NCBI GenBank assembly: GCA_934402055.1
Contig: CAKRTC010000023.1
Span: forward strand, 1 to 37,044
Source: an uncultured Lachnospiraceae bacterium
GTDB taxonomy: Bacteria > Bacillota > Clostridia > Lachnospirales > Lachnospiraceae
Direction: 5' to 3'
DNA: 37,044 nt
Made by a program: the position numbers and the translations under genes
The notes under the pieces: generated by a model
The model's input: the letters and a program-made list of their open reading frames with translations, nothing else
Database searches by the model: none
What the model was told of the DNA's origin: nothing
In this document: piece by piece, positions 6,835 to 15,981 of the stretch
Layout: each line of letters opens with the position of its first letter
How positions within the stretch are numbered: the first letter of the stretch is position 1

Positions 6835-8247
6835 TCAAAATTTGAAATATATAAACGGATTATATGACAATCCGACAAGATACAGCACCGATATTATCCA
6901 TAAGGTAAGATAACGGATATTGACGCAGAGGCTGCTGTTCCATATTTTAAAGCGCTTAAGCCCTTCAAATCTTGTAAATGAGAAAATTATGCCGATTGCC
7001 ATACATATGACAAAAAGCGCATTTATCTGTGACAATACACTGTACATGCCGAAATTGCCAAGATCAAAGCTGAACATTGCCCTGATATACATGATAGCGG
7101 TTCCGAGATCATCGGCTCTGAAGAACACCCATCCGATTATTACCACAATCATTGTATACACATGTCTCAGCAGCTTAGGCAGTCTGTCTATAATCCTACG
7201 CAGTCCGAGCCTCTCCATGATAAGAAACGCTCCGTGGTAAAGTCCCCATACTATAAACTGCCATGCGGCTCCGTGCCAGAATCCTGTAAGGAAGAAAACA
7301 ATGCCCAGATTGATATATGTTCTGAGTTTTCCTCTCCTGTTTCCTCCGAGAGGTATATATACATAATCCCTGAACCAGCTCGACAAGGATATATGCCATC
7401 TTCTCCAGAATTCCTGTATGCTGCAGGATATATACGGAAGATCAAAGTTTTCGTTGAATCTGAAACCGAATGCCCTGCCAAGTCCTATAGCCATATCGGA
7501 ATACGCCGAAAAATCATAGTATATCTGCAGCGTATAGCATACGGCTCCGAGCCAGGCATATGCCATATTAATATATCCCGGCATTGAAAACATGACATCT
7601 GCCATGCCGCCTGCCGCATTTGCTATAAATACCTTCTTGAAAAAGCCTATGATAAATCTTTTTATTCCGTACTCAATATCGCCGCAGCTTATAGTTCTTG
7701 CGTCCATCTCATTATTGATGTCCGTATAACGCACTATAGGTCCGGCTATAAGCTGAGGAAACATCATGACATACAGGGCAAGCTTGATAAAGCTTTTCTG
7801 AGCCTTGGTCCTGCCCATATATACATCGGCAACATATGATATTATCTGAAATGTATAAAAGGATATACCTATAGGTAATACTATTCTTGACACAGCCTCC
7901 GGAATATTTATCCCGATCAGCGCCGCAAGCATCCTTACATTGTCACCGAAGAAATTGAAATACTTAAAATACAGCAGATTGCCTATATCTATAAGCATTA
8001 TCAGTATGAAAATGCTCCTGCGGTATTTCGGCATACTCTCAATAAGCAGAGTAAGCACATAATTGACTGCAACTACTGCAAGCAGTATCAGAAAATACTT
8101 TGTGCCGCCCCATGCATAGAATATCATTGATGCCAGCAGTAAGACGATATTGGCAGGCTTTGCCTTTCCCAAAGCATATGCAGTGTAGTACAGCAGCAGT
8201 GTTATCGGCAGAAAGCAAAATATAAATATTGTTGATGAAAAAACCAT
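6835..8247 (-). CDS. MBOAT-family O-acyltransferase (AlgI/DltB/PatA-like)
   Basis: Polytopic membrane protein of 470 residues predicted to carry acyl groups across the membrane for attachment to an extracellular polymer. The start is taken at ATG 8247, giving MVFSSTIFIFCFLP, the usual family N-terminus. The frame is open further upstream to 8307, but this would overlap the previous gene by 41 bases. Conserved features are WRRWHISLSSWFRDY around 281-295 with H285, GFWHGAAW around 322-329 with the MBOAT histidine H325, and GLYHG at 335-339. About eleven hydrophobic segments are visible. The upstream neighbour is an AlgX/DHHW-like protein ending 19 bases before, and the pair is the typical arrangement for polysaccharide acetylation. 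No terminator is visible after it, and the serS promoter follows at once. Confidence 0.9.
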   Translation of the reverse strand: MVFSSTIFIFCFLPITLLLYYTAYALGKAKPANIVLLLASMIFYAWGGTKYFLILLAVVAVNYVLTLLIESMPKYRRSIFILIMLIDIGNLLYFKYFNFFGDNVRMLAALIGINIPEAVSRIVLPIGISFYTFQIISYVADVYMGRTKAQKSFIKLALYVMMFPQLIAGPIVRYTDINNEMDARTISCGDIEYGIKRFIIGFFKKVFIANAAGGMADVMFSMPGYINMAYAWLGAVCYTLQIYYDFSAYSDMAIGLGRAFGFRFNENFDLPYISCSIQEFWRRWHISLSSWFRDYVYIPLGGNRRGKLRTYINLGIVFFLTGFWHGAAWQFIVWGLYHGAFLIMERLGLRRIIDRLPKLLRHVYTMIVVIIGWVFFRADDLGTAIMYIRAMFSFDLGNFGMYSVLSQINALFVICMAIGIIFSFTRFEGLKRFKIWNSSLCVNIRYLTLWIISVLYLVGLSYNPFIYFKF

Positions 8248-8266
8248 TGTACCTGACTTGTATCCT

Positions 8267-9457
8267 TTACTGTTCCGCCGTATATTCCGTATCCGTATAC
8301 TCCGCATCCGTGTATTCCGGATGCTCTAATATATAATCCACAAACCCAAAGCTCATATTGGCTATAGCAGCTTCATTTACCTCAAGTATGACTATATCCG
8401 ACTTGCCGACAAGAAAATCCAGCGGCAATTCATCATATGCTGTAAATGCCGATAATGTTTTCTTTTCGGAGTATTTATCATGAAACCAGTAATTGTTCTC
8501 AAGATGCACATCACTTCCGAATACATCGGCTCTCACGAGTGAATTTATACTCTGACCGAGGAAGCTTCCTCCTCTTATAAACACACTCGGCTTATCCTTT
8601 CCCTGATAGGCTATACTTACAGGAGCATCGTACCATGTCTCTTTTGCGTCAAATAGCAGATTCATTGAGGAGTACAGATCAGTATCCGGATCTATCGGCT
8701 CATCCGATACCTCCTCTAAGACACTTACAAGGCTCAGATCATATCTGCTTTTTTCCTTCATCATAGCCAGAAAATTCGCTGCGCAGGTCCTGCCCCACGG
8801 ATGGCTCCAATGTATTCCGCTGTTATAAAAAAGCGGTGCTTTAAGTTTTCCGTCATCAATATGCTCATCAATAAATTTCACCGAGTCGTAATAATCGACT
8901 CCGCTCGCATCAAGCGCCTTGATAAACTTCTCACGATTGGTATAAGTGTAGGACTGCTCCTTATCGGCATGCATAAGCATATCCGGGATCTTGTCCTTCA
9001 TATAGTGTGCTTTGGACGGGGTCAGAAATATATACAGCTCCTTGCCGTTTCTGTTAAGCAGCTCCTTAAGAGCCTTCAGCTCACCGCTTAATTTATCAAA
9101 ATATTCCTCTGACTCAGGCGGATAAACCTGAGTCTCATAGAGTATATATATGGGTTCAAACAGACAGCCTTCCTTGCCTACGATAACGTTGGAATTGGGA
9201 CTTTGGTCCAGCAGGCTGTACAGCAGCTGGTTCCTCACTTTAAGCAGGAGCTTTCTTCCCGGAAAGCCGTTCTCCCAGCAGTCATTAAGATACTGCTGAA
9301 AGCTTCCGTCCTGTACATCGGCGGCATTAAGCTCGACTGCGTCTGCACTTTCGGACACACCGTTTAAGCTTAGCCCTTCATCAAAAGCACTGCCGTAAAT
9401 CGGCAGTGCAAGAGTAAGTATAAAGATAAATATTAAAAAATAATTTCGTTTAAACAT
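8267..9457 (-). CDS. AlgX/AlgJ-like (DHHW-type, SGNH-like) surface acetylation protein
   Basis: 396 residues. Residues 5-23 are a hydrophobic signal anchor, and the rest should be extracytoplasmic. Hallmarks are FLTPSKAHYM at 144-153, GIHWSHPWG at 214-222 with the HW pair, and IRGGSF at 294-299, which may correspond to the GDSF-type nucleophile region of SGNH/AlgX folds but has Gly in place of Asp. Such proteins take acyl groups from an MBOAT partner and place them on polysaccharides, and the partner is the next gene. No Shine-Dalgarno is visible before the ATG at 9457 (the upstream bases are A+T rich). The C-terminus carries three 5-residue repeats, EYTDA/EYTDT/EYTAE, encoded by a 15-base tandem repeat at 8280-8324. 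The acyl acceptor is unknown. Confidence 0.75.
   Translation of the reverse strand: MFKRNYFLIFIFILTLALPIYGSAFDEGLSLNGVSESADAVELNAADVQDGSFQQYLNDCWENGFPGRKLLLKVRNQLLYSLLDQSPNSNVIVGKEGCLFEPIYILYETQVYPPESEEYFDKLSGELKALKELLNRNGKELYIFLTPSKAHYMKDKIPDMLMHADKEQSYTYTNREKFIKALDASGVDYYDSVKFIDEHIDDGKLKAPLFYNSGIHWSHPWGRTCAANFLAMMKEKSRYDLSLVSVLEEVSDEPIDPDTDLYSSMNLLFDAKETWYDAPVSIAYQGKDKPSVFIRGGSFLGQSINSLVRADVFGSDVHLENNYWFHDKYSEKKTLSAFTAYDELPLDFLVGKSDIVILEVNEAAIANMSFGFVDYILEHPEYTDAEYTDTEYTAEQ
8280..8324. repeat. 15-base tandem repeat, three units
   Basis: Units at 8280-8294, 8295-8309 and 8310-8324 share GTATA(T/C)TCCG(T/C)ATCC with decay in the third. They encode the EYTDx repeats at the end of the AlgX/DHHW-like protein. 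The repeat length is a multiple of three, so copy changes would keep the frame. Confidence 0.7.
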
Positions 9458-9475
9458 TCAAATATAGTTGAAAAA

Positions 9476-10174
9476 TCACTGCAGCTTTGAATAATCACGT
9501 GCTCCGAATATACCTGTTCCTACACGTACCAGTGTCGATCCTTCCTCGACCGCAACCGTATAATCTCCGGTCATTCCCATCGAGAGTACCTGCATATCTA
9601 CATTTTCGATATTCATTGCCTTGATATCATCAAAAAGCTTTCTGAGCTGTCTGAAATATACTCTGTTGGACTCCGCATCCTCGGTTATAGGTGCCGAGGT
9701 CATAAGTCCGCATACATGGACATTCGGCATAGCTGCAACCGCCTTGACAGCCTCAACGGTCTCATCCGGTGTAAAGCCCCACTTGCTCTCCTCATTGGCA
9801 ACATTTACCTCTAAGAGTACGCGCATGGTAACAGAATGCTTCTCAGCCTCCTTTTGTATCTGCTCCGCAAGTCTCAAGCTGTCCACAGAGTGTATCAAGC
9901 TTACCTTACCGATAATGTACTTGACTTTGTTTCTCTGGAGATGGCCTATCATATGCCAGTCTGCATTGTCTCCCAATACAGCATACTTCTCCTCTATCTC
10001 CTGCACGTAGTTCTCGCCGAAGGCTCTCTGTCCTGCTGCCATAGCCTCTCTTATCATCTCAATAGGCTTTGTCTTGCTGACAGCTAAGAGCGTGACCTCT
10101 GAAGGCTCGCGTCCTACCTTCTCACATGCCTTGGCAATATTGCTTCTTACTTCTGCAAGATTTTCTCTTATCAT
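9476..10174 (-). CDS. yggS: YggS/PLPBP-family pyridoxal phosphate homeostasis protein
   Basis: 232 residues with a single alanine-racemase-like N-terminal barrel domain. K34 in AVSKTKP is the PLP-binding lysine, and the family motifs MIGHLQRNK near 76-84 and SMGMTGDY plus VRVGTGIFG near the end are present. Proteins of this family bind PLP without a firmly known enzymatic activity and affect B6 and amino-acid homeostasis. The gene begins two bases before the end of rpe and is the last core gene of the long run. In many Firmicutes yggS instead sits beside sepF, so the location is somewhat different. Confidence 0.92.
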   Translation of the reverse strand: MIRENLAEVRSNIAKACEKVGREPSEVTLLAVSKTKPIEMIREAMAAGQRAFGENYVQEIEEKYAVLGDNADWHMIGHLQRNKVKYIIGKVSLIHSVDSLRLAEQIQKEAEKHSVTMRVLLEVNVANEESKWGFTPDETVEAVKAVAAMPNVHVCGLMTSAPITEDAESNRVYFRQLRKLFDDIKAMNIENVDMQVLSMGMTGDYTVAVEEGSTLVRVGTGIFGARDYSKLQ

Positions 10175-10176
10175 CC

Positions 10177-10836
10177 TTACGCCTCTTTAAAACACTTTAA
10201 AAACTTTTCTATGTTTTCGGCAGCGTCACCCTTAAATACCGCAGAGCCTGCAACAAAGACATTTGCACCTGCCTTTATAAGCTCCGAAACATTTGCAGAG
10301 GTAACACCTCCGTCTACTTCTATATCAAGCTCAAGTCCTCTGTCCTCCGCCATGCTGCGAAGCTTTGTTATCTTGTCGGTAACATAAGGAATGTAGCTCT
10401 GTCCTCCGAAGCCCGGATTAACGCTCATAAGGAGCACCATATCAAGTTCTCCGAGGATATCCTCAAGCACCGATACAGGTGTTGCGGGATTAAGCACGAC
10501 TCCTGCCTTGCATCCGCACTCCTTTATCGCCTGAACCGTCCTGTCGAGATGCTTACATGCCTCATAATGAACAGTGATTATATCCGCTCCGGCATCGGCA
10601 AAGTCCTTGATATATCTTACCGGCTCCTCTATCATCAGATGCACGTCAAAAACCTTGTCAGTACACTTTCTGATGGATTTGATCACCGGGATACCAAAGC
10701 TGATGTTCGGAACAAAGGCTCCGTCCATAACATCTATATGTATATATTCCGCGCCCTTATCTGCAACAAGCTTAACGGCATCTCCGAGGTATGCAAAATC
10801 CGCCGACAATATCGACGGCGCAAGTATGTAGTTCAT
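10177..10836 (-). CDS. rpe: Ribulose-phosphate 3-epimerase
   Basis: TIM-barrel enzyme of 219 residues that interconverts ribulose 5-phosphate and xylulose 5-phosphate. Metal and catalytic residues are in place: HIDVMDG at 33-39 (H33, D35), H66 in VHLMI and D176 in EVDGG, with the phosphate-binding segment NPGFGGQ at 141-147. AGGAGAGATAAG precedes the ATG. It follows rsgA by one base, the order known from the prkC-rsgA-rpe cluster of Bacillus, where thiN comes next. Here yggS takes that place. Confidence 0.96.
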   Translation of the reverse strand: MNYILAPSILSADFAYLGDAVKLVADKGAEYIHIDVMDGAFVPNISFGIPVIKSIRKCTDKVFDVHLMIEEPVRYIKDFADAGADIITVHYEACKHLDRTVQAIKECGCKAGVVLNPATPVSVLEDILGELDMVLLMSVNPGFGGQSYIPYVTDKITKLRSMAEDRGLELDIEVDGGVTSANVSELIKAGANVFVAGSAVFKGDAAENIEKFLKCFKEA

Positions 10837-10837
10837 C

Positions 10838-11722
10838 TTATCTCTCCTTATCCTTTAATTCCTCATATATCAGTCTGTAATTGTCATAGCGTTCCTCAGG
10901 TATCTTTCCTTCGGCAACGGCACGCTTCACAGCGCAGATATCCTCTGCCTCATAGATATGGCTGCAGCCCGTGTATTTACACTTATCATAGTAATCATTG
11001 AACTCTTCGAAATAAAAGCCGAGTCTGTCGGTCTCAACACCTGTCACATAAAGCGAGGTAAAGCCCGGCGTGTCAAGTACATAGCTGTCCGCATCTATGG
11101 TAAAGAGCTCGGTATGTCTTGTCGTCTGCTTTCCGCGCTTTATCTTGGCTGAAAGCTCTCCTACCTCCATGCAGACTCCGTCGTTAAGCTTATTTGTAAG
11201 CGAGGATTTGCCTACACCCGAAGGTCCCGCAAGCACAGTGGTCTTGTCCTTAAGTACCTCACGTATGCTGTCAACATCCGCTTCATTTTCGGTCGAGCCG
11301 CATATTACTCTGTAACCGGCATTTTCATAGATATAACGGTACCGCTCCATGAGTCCGTCACGGTTAAGATCGGATTTGTTCAGGAAAATGTTGACCGGTA
11401 TATCCTGCATGCCCATGTATATCAGGAAACGATCAAGGAGATTGGTGTTAAGCTCCGGCTCCCGCACAGCAAATACGACCATTGCCTGATCTATATTCGC
11501 AACAGCCGGACGTATGAGCACATTTTCACGCTCAAGTATCTTTGTGAGACTGCCTTCCCGCTTATCCTCATCCAGTATCTCAAACTCAACATTGTCTCCG
11601 ACAAGCGGTTTAATGCCTAATTTTCTGAATATGCCTACAGCCCTGCATGAGTATACCTCATCGGTCTTTGGTGCATGAATATAATAAAATCCGCCTATTC
11701 CTTTGATTATCTTTCCTGTCAT
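10838..11722 (-). CDS. rsgA: Ribosome small-subunit biogenesis GTPase RsgA
   Basis: 294 residues. An N-terminal OB-fold is followed by a circularly permuted GTPase: G4 NKSD at 115-118, G1 GPSGVGKSS at 166-174, and G3 DTPG at 217-220. The C-terminal zinc site is C248, C253, H255 and C263. RsgA checks the decoding centre of the 30S subunit during late maturation, and its activity is stimulated by 30S. It is encoded directly after prkC (21 bases), and in Bacillus this GTPase (CpgA) is a substrate of PrkC. No strong Shine-Dalgarno is visible before its ATG. Confidence 0.96.
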   Translation of the reverse strand: MTGKIIKGIGGFYYIHAPKTDEVYSCRAVGIFRKLGIKPLVGDNVEFEILDEDKREGSLTKILERENVLIRPAVANIDQAMVVFAVREPELNTNLLDRFLIYMGMQDIPVNIFLNKSDLNRDGLMERYRYIYENAGYRVICGSTENEADVDSIREVLKDKTTVLAGPSGVGKSSLTNKLNDGVCMEVGELSAKIKRGKQTTRHTELFTIDADSYVLDTPGFTSLYVTGVETDRLGFYFEEFNDYYDKCKYTGCSHIYEAEDICAVKRAVAEGKIPEERYDNYRLIYEELKDKER

Positions 11723-11743
11723 ACCGCTAATTAAAACGTCCGT

Positions 11744-14134
11744 TTACTTATGCTGTGAGAAACGTATAACATAACTGCTGTATACATTACCCGTATCGGC
11801 ACCGTATACCTCTACCGTGCCCTCTGTCACTCCGTAGGCTCCCTTGATATTTCTGAAGCTTACCGGGATCTTTGTCCCCTCCGATACCGGTATAGGCTCG
11901 CTTAGGGAAGTATACTCTATGGATCCGTCAACACGCTGAGCGAGTCTTATTCCGACAAGTACACTGTTCTGTGCTCCCGGTCCGGCTGCGCTGTCTCCTA
12001 CCGTGCAGGCAGTATCTATATTGCCGTAATAATACTCTCCGCTGTCATAGCTGCTGCCAGTACCCGGACTTACTACCGTTCCGTTCAGAGCATTCCGGAA
12101 CTCATTGATATCCTTGAATATAGTTCCGCTCTTTATGCCGCTGCCCGAACCCACACATACCTCAAGATCTACTGATTTGCCCTTTTTGATCATGTCGTCA
12201 GCCTTGACCGACTGGGTAACCACATCGCCCTCTACCGAATCAGAAGAGCTTACCGCGGTTATCTTGCCTATGCTTATATTATTATCGTCAAGTGACTCAA
12301 ACGCATCCTCAAGTGCAATGTTTGTGACATCAGGCATCTTGATATAATCATCTTCCTTGCCGTAGCTGAGCACGAGCTTGACTCTGCGCTTACCGTCGCT
12401 TGTCTTGCCGTCATCCTTATAGCTGAGTACCAGATCCTCTGCCACTTCATCCGAGAAATCTCTGTCACACTCATCACTTACGACCATGCCTGCATCCTGC
12501 ACTGCCTTGACCGCGGCATCCTTGGTCATATTCTTGAGATTATCCAGTATATAATCCTCTTTATTTCCGAGCGATACCGTAACATAGACCGTCGAATCGG
12601 TATTAAGCACTTCATTTGCCGCCGGACTCTGGTTCATAATGCTTCCCTTGGCATACTTATCCGAATAATCCGTAGTGGATGAGTCCATACTCATATGGAT
12701 GGATGCAAGCTTTGCTCTCGCATCATCAACATTCATGCCGATAAGGTCCGGCATTACATCCTCTCCGGTAATGCTTACGGTATAATCATTTGAACTACTG
12801 CTTTCGCCGGAGCTGTCGGATGAGCTTTCTGTCTCGCTCTCCGCTGTCTTGGACTCCGCAGCCTTATGCGCGTCAGATCCGGACTTAAGCACAAAGCCTC
12901 CGATAATGAATACTATGATGACTATGGCAGCGGTAATACCTGCTATCATAAACTTGGTCCTTGAGTCCTCATAGCTGTCAAGGATACCGCCCTTGCTGCC
13001 TCTGTGAGCATTTCTCTCAACCACATAATCCTCATCGTCGTCATCGAGAAAATCATCAACTGTATCCTTATTTCCGCTGCCGTAGTCGGATCCTGCTCCG
13101 TGTTCTTTGACTCCGTACCCGTCTATCGGAACATTCTGTCCTCTTCCGGATGAGATCCTTACATCATGATCTCCCGAAGCTGCTCCGCCGGAAACCTCTT
13201 TAAGAGCTTCTGCGCTGCCATGCTCCGTGGCTGTATGCTGCGCCGCTACGCCTTCTTCGGCTCTTGAATATTCGCTTGAAGAAACAGAATCGTAGAGCTT
13301 TACAAAATGTCCGTCCGGCTCTGCCGCCGCATGCTTAAGATCCTCTATAAGCTCCTCCGCCGATTGATATCTGTCCTCAGGAGCCTTCTTGGTAGCTTTA
13401 AGTATGATATCGTTAAGTGCCGGATATATCCCGCTGTTATATACGACAGGCGGCACCATGGCATCCTGCATATGAGCCATTATCACATTGCCGGCATCCT
13501 CCCCCTGATAAGGAAGTCTGCCTGTTATCATCTCATACATGGAAATGCCGAGCGAATACAGATCCGATCTTGCATCAGCCTCGCCGCTTAGAGCCTGCTC
13601 CGGAGCCATATAATGAGCCGAGCCTATAACAGGCTGACCGCTGCTGTCTGTGCTCACCCTCTTGGCAATGCCGAAATCACCGATCTTGATACGGCCTTCC
13701 TTGGAAATGATTATATTCTGGCTCTTGATATCTCTGTGAATGATGCCGTTTCTGTGTGCCTCACCCAGTCCCTCGGCCGCCTGCATGGCTATGCCTATGG
13801 TCTCCTTGTTTGAGAGTCTGCCCTTGCGCGCAATATAATCACGCAAAGTAATGCCCTCCACAAGCTCCATGACTATGTAGTGCATATCACCGCTGTTTAC
13901 TATATCGTAAGCAGCCACAATATTCGAATGTGAGAGTCTGGCAGCGGCACGAGCTTCATTTTTAAAACGCTCTATAAACTCTTTATCTGTGGAGTATTCC
14001 TCCTTGAGCATCTTAATTGCTATCTCTCTGTCAAGCTTTAGGTCTCTGGCTCTGTATACGGTAGCCATTCCTCCCTGCCCGATCTTTGAGAGTATCTGAT
14101 ATCTGCCGTCAAGTATGTCACCGATATTAAGCAT
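11744..14134 (-). CDS. prkC: PASTA-domain Ser/Thr protein kinase (PrkC/Stk type)
   Basis: 796 residues. The cytoplasmic kinase domain spans 10-270: GQGGMA at 19-24, K41, HRD at 133-135, DFG at 153-155, and APE at 177-179. A Ser/Gly/acidic juxtamembrane linker with DDDDED near 364-369 leads to one transmembrane helix at 396-416. Three extracellular PASTA repeats follow at about 455-522, 525-592 and 596-663. A further region of about 130 residues (664-796) is not PASTA-like and I do not recognise it. The family senses muropeptides and lipid II and phosphorylates wall, division and translation factors. The gene overlaps prpC by eight bases, which favours coupled translation with its phosphatase. 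Confidence 0.96.
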   Translation of the reverse strand: MLNIGDILDGRYQILSKIGQGGMATVYRARDLKLDREIAIKMLKEEYSTDKEFIERFKNEARAAARLSHSNIVAAYDIVNSGDMHYIVMELVEGITLRDYIARKGRLSNKETIGIAMQAAEGLGEAHRNGIIHRDIKSQNIIISKEGRIKIGDFGIAKRVSTDSSGQPVIGSAHYMAPEQALSGEADARSDLYSLGISMYEMITGRLPYQGEDAGNVIMAHMQDAMVPPVVYNSGIYPALNDIILKATKKAPEDRYQSAEELIEDLKHAAAEPDGHFVKLYDSVSSSEYSRAEEGVAAQHTATEHGSAEALKEVSGGAASGDHDVRISSGRGQNVPIDGYGVKEHGAGSDYGSGNKDTVDDFLDDDDEDYVVERNAHRGSKGGILDSYEDSRTKFMIAGITAAIVIIVFIIGGFVLKSGSDAHKAAESKTAESETESSSDSSGESSSSNDYTVSITGEDVMPDLIGMNVDDARAKLASIHMSMDSSTTDYSDKYAKGSIMNQSPAANEVLNTDSTVYVTVSLGNKEDYILDNLKNMTKDAAVKAVQDAGMVVSDECDRDFSDEVAEDLVLSYKDDGKTSDGKRRVKLVLSYGKEDDYIKMPDVTNIALEDAFESLDDNNISIGKITAVSSSDSVEGDVVTQSVKADDMIKKGKSVDLEVCVGSGSGIKSGTIFKDINEFRNALNGTVVSPGTGSSYDSGEYYYGNIDTACTVGDSAAGPGAQNSVLVGIRLAQRVDGSIEYTSLSEPIPVSEGTKIPVSFRNIKGAYGVTEGTVEVYGADTGNVYSSYVIRFSQHK

Positions 14135-14873
14135 TTACTTCACCGTCCCCGGATTCATATTTGATTAGAATGACCGCTATATTGTCATTGCCGCCGTTTT
14201 CATTGGCAGCCGCAATAAGCGTGTTTGCCTTGTACTGAAGGCTTCCGTGTCCCGATATGATTGCAAATATCGAGTCATCGTCAACCATGTTTGTAAGTCC
14301 GTCCGAGCATATAAGTATATAATCATTTTTGACAAGGTCAACCTCAAAAAAGTCTGCCTTGACCGTATCTTCTATACCCACAGCTCTTGTAATGATGTTC
14401 TTATTCTTGTTGTATTCCTCGGAATATCTGCTGATATTTCCGAGCTCGACCTGCTCCTCAACATAGGAATGATCCTTTGTCACCTGAGTGATGCCGTCTC
14501 TTATTATATACAGTCTCGAATCACCCACATTGGCAACCGTAAGCATGCCGTTTCTGATGACTGCCGCCACCATGGTTGAGCCCATACCGCTCAGGGCAGG
14601 ATCCGAATGTGACTTCTCATACACAAGAGTATTGGACATGCCTATCGCACTTTTAAGCACCTTGATTATGTCATCGCTCTTATTTCTGGAAATGTATCCG
14701 ACCATAGTCTCTGTGAGGTATTTGGACGCAAAATCTCCGCTCCTGTGTCCGCCCATACCGTCCGCCAGTATGAACAGATTAGGAAATACACCGACAGGCT
14801 GTATGCTTTGAAAAATAAAATCCTGATTAACGGCTCTCTTTAATCCGATATCAGTTAATGCCTGTATCTGCAT
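14127..14873 (-). CDS. prpC: PP2C-family protein phosphatase (PrpC/Stp)
   Basis: 248 residues, metal-dependent Ser/Thr phosphatase expected to reverse the PASTA kinase. Metal ligands are visible in the usual motifs: NQD at 16-18, DGMGGH at 38-43, GDSR at 117-120, SDGLTN at 190-195 and GGNDN at 227-231. The start at 14873 overlaps the rlmN end by 23 bases, and its stop overlaps the prkC start. The phosphatase-kinase pairing is conserved across Firmicutes. Confidence 0.95.
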   Translation of the reverse strand: MQIQALTDIGLKRAVNQDFIFQSIQPVGVFPNLFILADGMGGHRSGDFASKYLTETMVGYISRNKSDDIIKVLKSAIGMSNTLVYEKSHSDPALSGMGSTMVAAVIRNGMLTVANVGDSRLYIIRDGITQVTKDHSYVEEQVELGNISRYSEEYNKNKNIITRAVGIEDTVKADFFEVDLVKNDYILICSDGLTNMVDDDSIFAIISGHGSLQYKANTLIAAANENGGNDNIAVILIKYESGDGEVNA

Positions 14874-15930
14874 TTTTTATATGTCTCCTTCTGAGCTGTC
14901 CGCAGGCAGAGCTTATATCTCTGCCCATTTCTCTCCTGACTGTTGCATTTATACCGTTTTTCTCCAATATGAGTCTGAATCTCTCTACGGATTCTCTGTC
15001 AGGGCTCTCATACTCCCGCTCCTCTATCGGATTGACCGGTATTATATTTACATGGAAGGCTCCTTCGTGCGATTTGAACCCTCCCGCAAATCTCTTTAAT
15101 AATCTAACGAGCCTGTGCGCCTCATCCTCACTGTCATTCACGCCCTTTACGACAGAATACTCAAAGCTGAGTCTCCTGCCCGTCTCATTGTAATAATAAG
15201 CACAGGCTTCAAGCACTTCGTCTATAGCATATCTGCGTGCTATAGGCATTATCTCTTCTCTCTTTTCCTGACTCGGAGCGTGTAAGGAAAGTGCCAGTGT
15301 TATCGGCAGCCCTTCCCCGGCGAGTCTCTCTATATTCGGAACTATACCGCAGGTACTTAAGGTGATATTTCTTGCCGATATATTTGATCCGTTTTCATCG
15401 GATATCATACGCAGGAATCTAACGACCTCATCATAGTTTTCAAGCGGTTCACCCGATCCCATTATAACTATATTGGATATGCGCTCTCCGAGATCACGTT
15501 CTATCCTATACACCTCTGCAAGCATCTCTGCCGCCGTAAGGCTTCTGACACAGCCGTCTATGGTCGAAGCACAGAATCTGCAGCCCATTGCACAGCCCAC
15601 CTGTGAGCTGATGCATACAGAATTACCGTGCTTATACTTCATGAGCACAGCTTCGATAACATTGCCGTCATACAGGGCAAATATATATTTGCGTGTTCCG
15701 TCAAGCTTTGAGATGAGCACATCCTCAGCATTCATTATAGTTATAAAATGATCTGCCGAAAGCTTCTCCTTAAGTGTCTTCGGAATATTATTCATCTCGT
15801 CAAAGGATACAGCCTTGTTCTTATGCAGCCATCCGTAGATCTGAACCGCACGAAAGGCAGGCTCTTTGTATTCCTTCATCAAAGCCTTCATCTCGTCAAT
15901 ATTCAGTTCACAGATATCCTTCTTCTCCAT
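14851..15930 (-). CDS. rlmN: Dual-specificity rRNA/tRNA adenine C2-methyltransferase RlmN
   Basis: 359 residues, radical SAM enzyme that makes 2-methyladenosine at A2503 of 23S rRNA and A37 of some tRNAs. The cluster motif CAMGCRFC places cysteines at 113, 117 and 120. C106 and C343 correspond to the E. coli pair C118 and C355 that form and resolve the methyl-cysteine intermediate. GSGEP is at the SAM-binding position. The site-specific arginine-rich tail is normal. It lies 51 bases after rsmB and overlaps prpC. Confidence 0.96.
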   Translation of the reverse strand: MEKKDICELNIDEMKALMKEYKEPAFRAVQIYGWLHKNKAVSFDEMNNIPKTLKEKLSADHFITIMNAEDVLISKLDGTRKYIFALYDGNVIEAVLMKYKHGNSVCISSQVGCAMGCRFCASTIDGCVRSLTAAEMLAEVYRIERDLGERISNIVIMGSGEPLENYDEVVRFLRMISDENGSNISARNITLSTCGIVPNIERLAGEGLPITLALSLHAPSQEKREEIMPIARRYAIDEVLEACAYYYNETGRRLSFEYSVVKGVNDSEDEAHRLVRLLKRFAGGFKSHEGAFHVNIIPVNPIEEREYESPDRESVERFRLILEKNGINATVRREMGRDISSACGQLRRRHIKNADTGIN

Positions 15931-15981
15931 CTTCTATCCCGTTCCTGTACCGCCTGTCCGCCGTGTATTTACGGCTCAGGC

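Noticed and set aside
8248..8307. 20-residue N-terminal extension of the MBOAT protein
   Set aside because: It reads through the repeat of the upstream gene in another frame and is basic, unlike family N-termini; the MVFSS start fits better.
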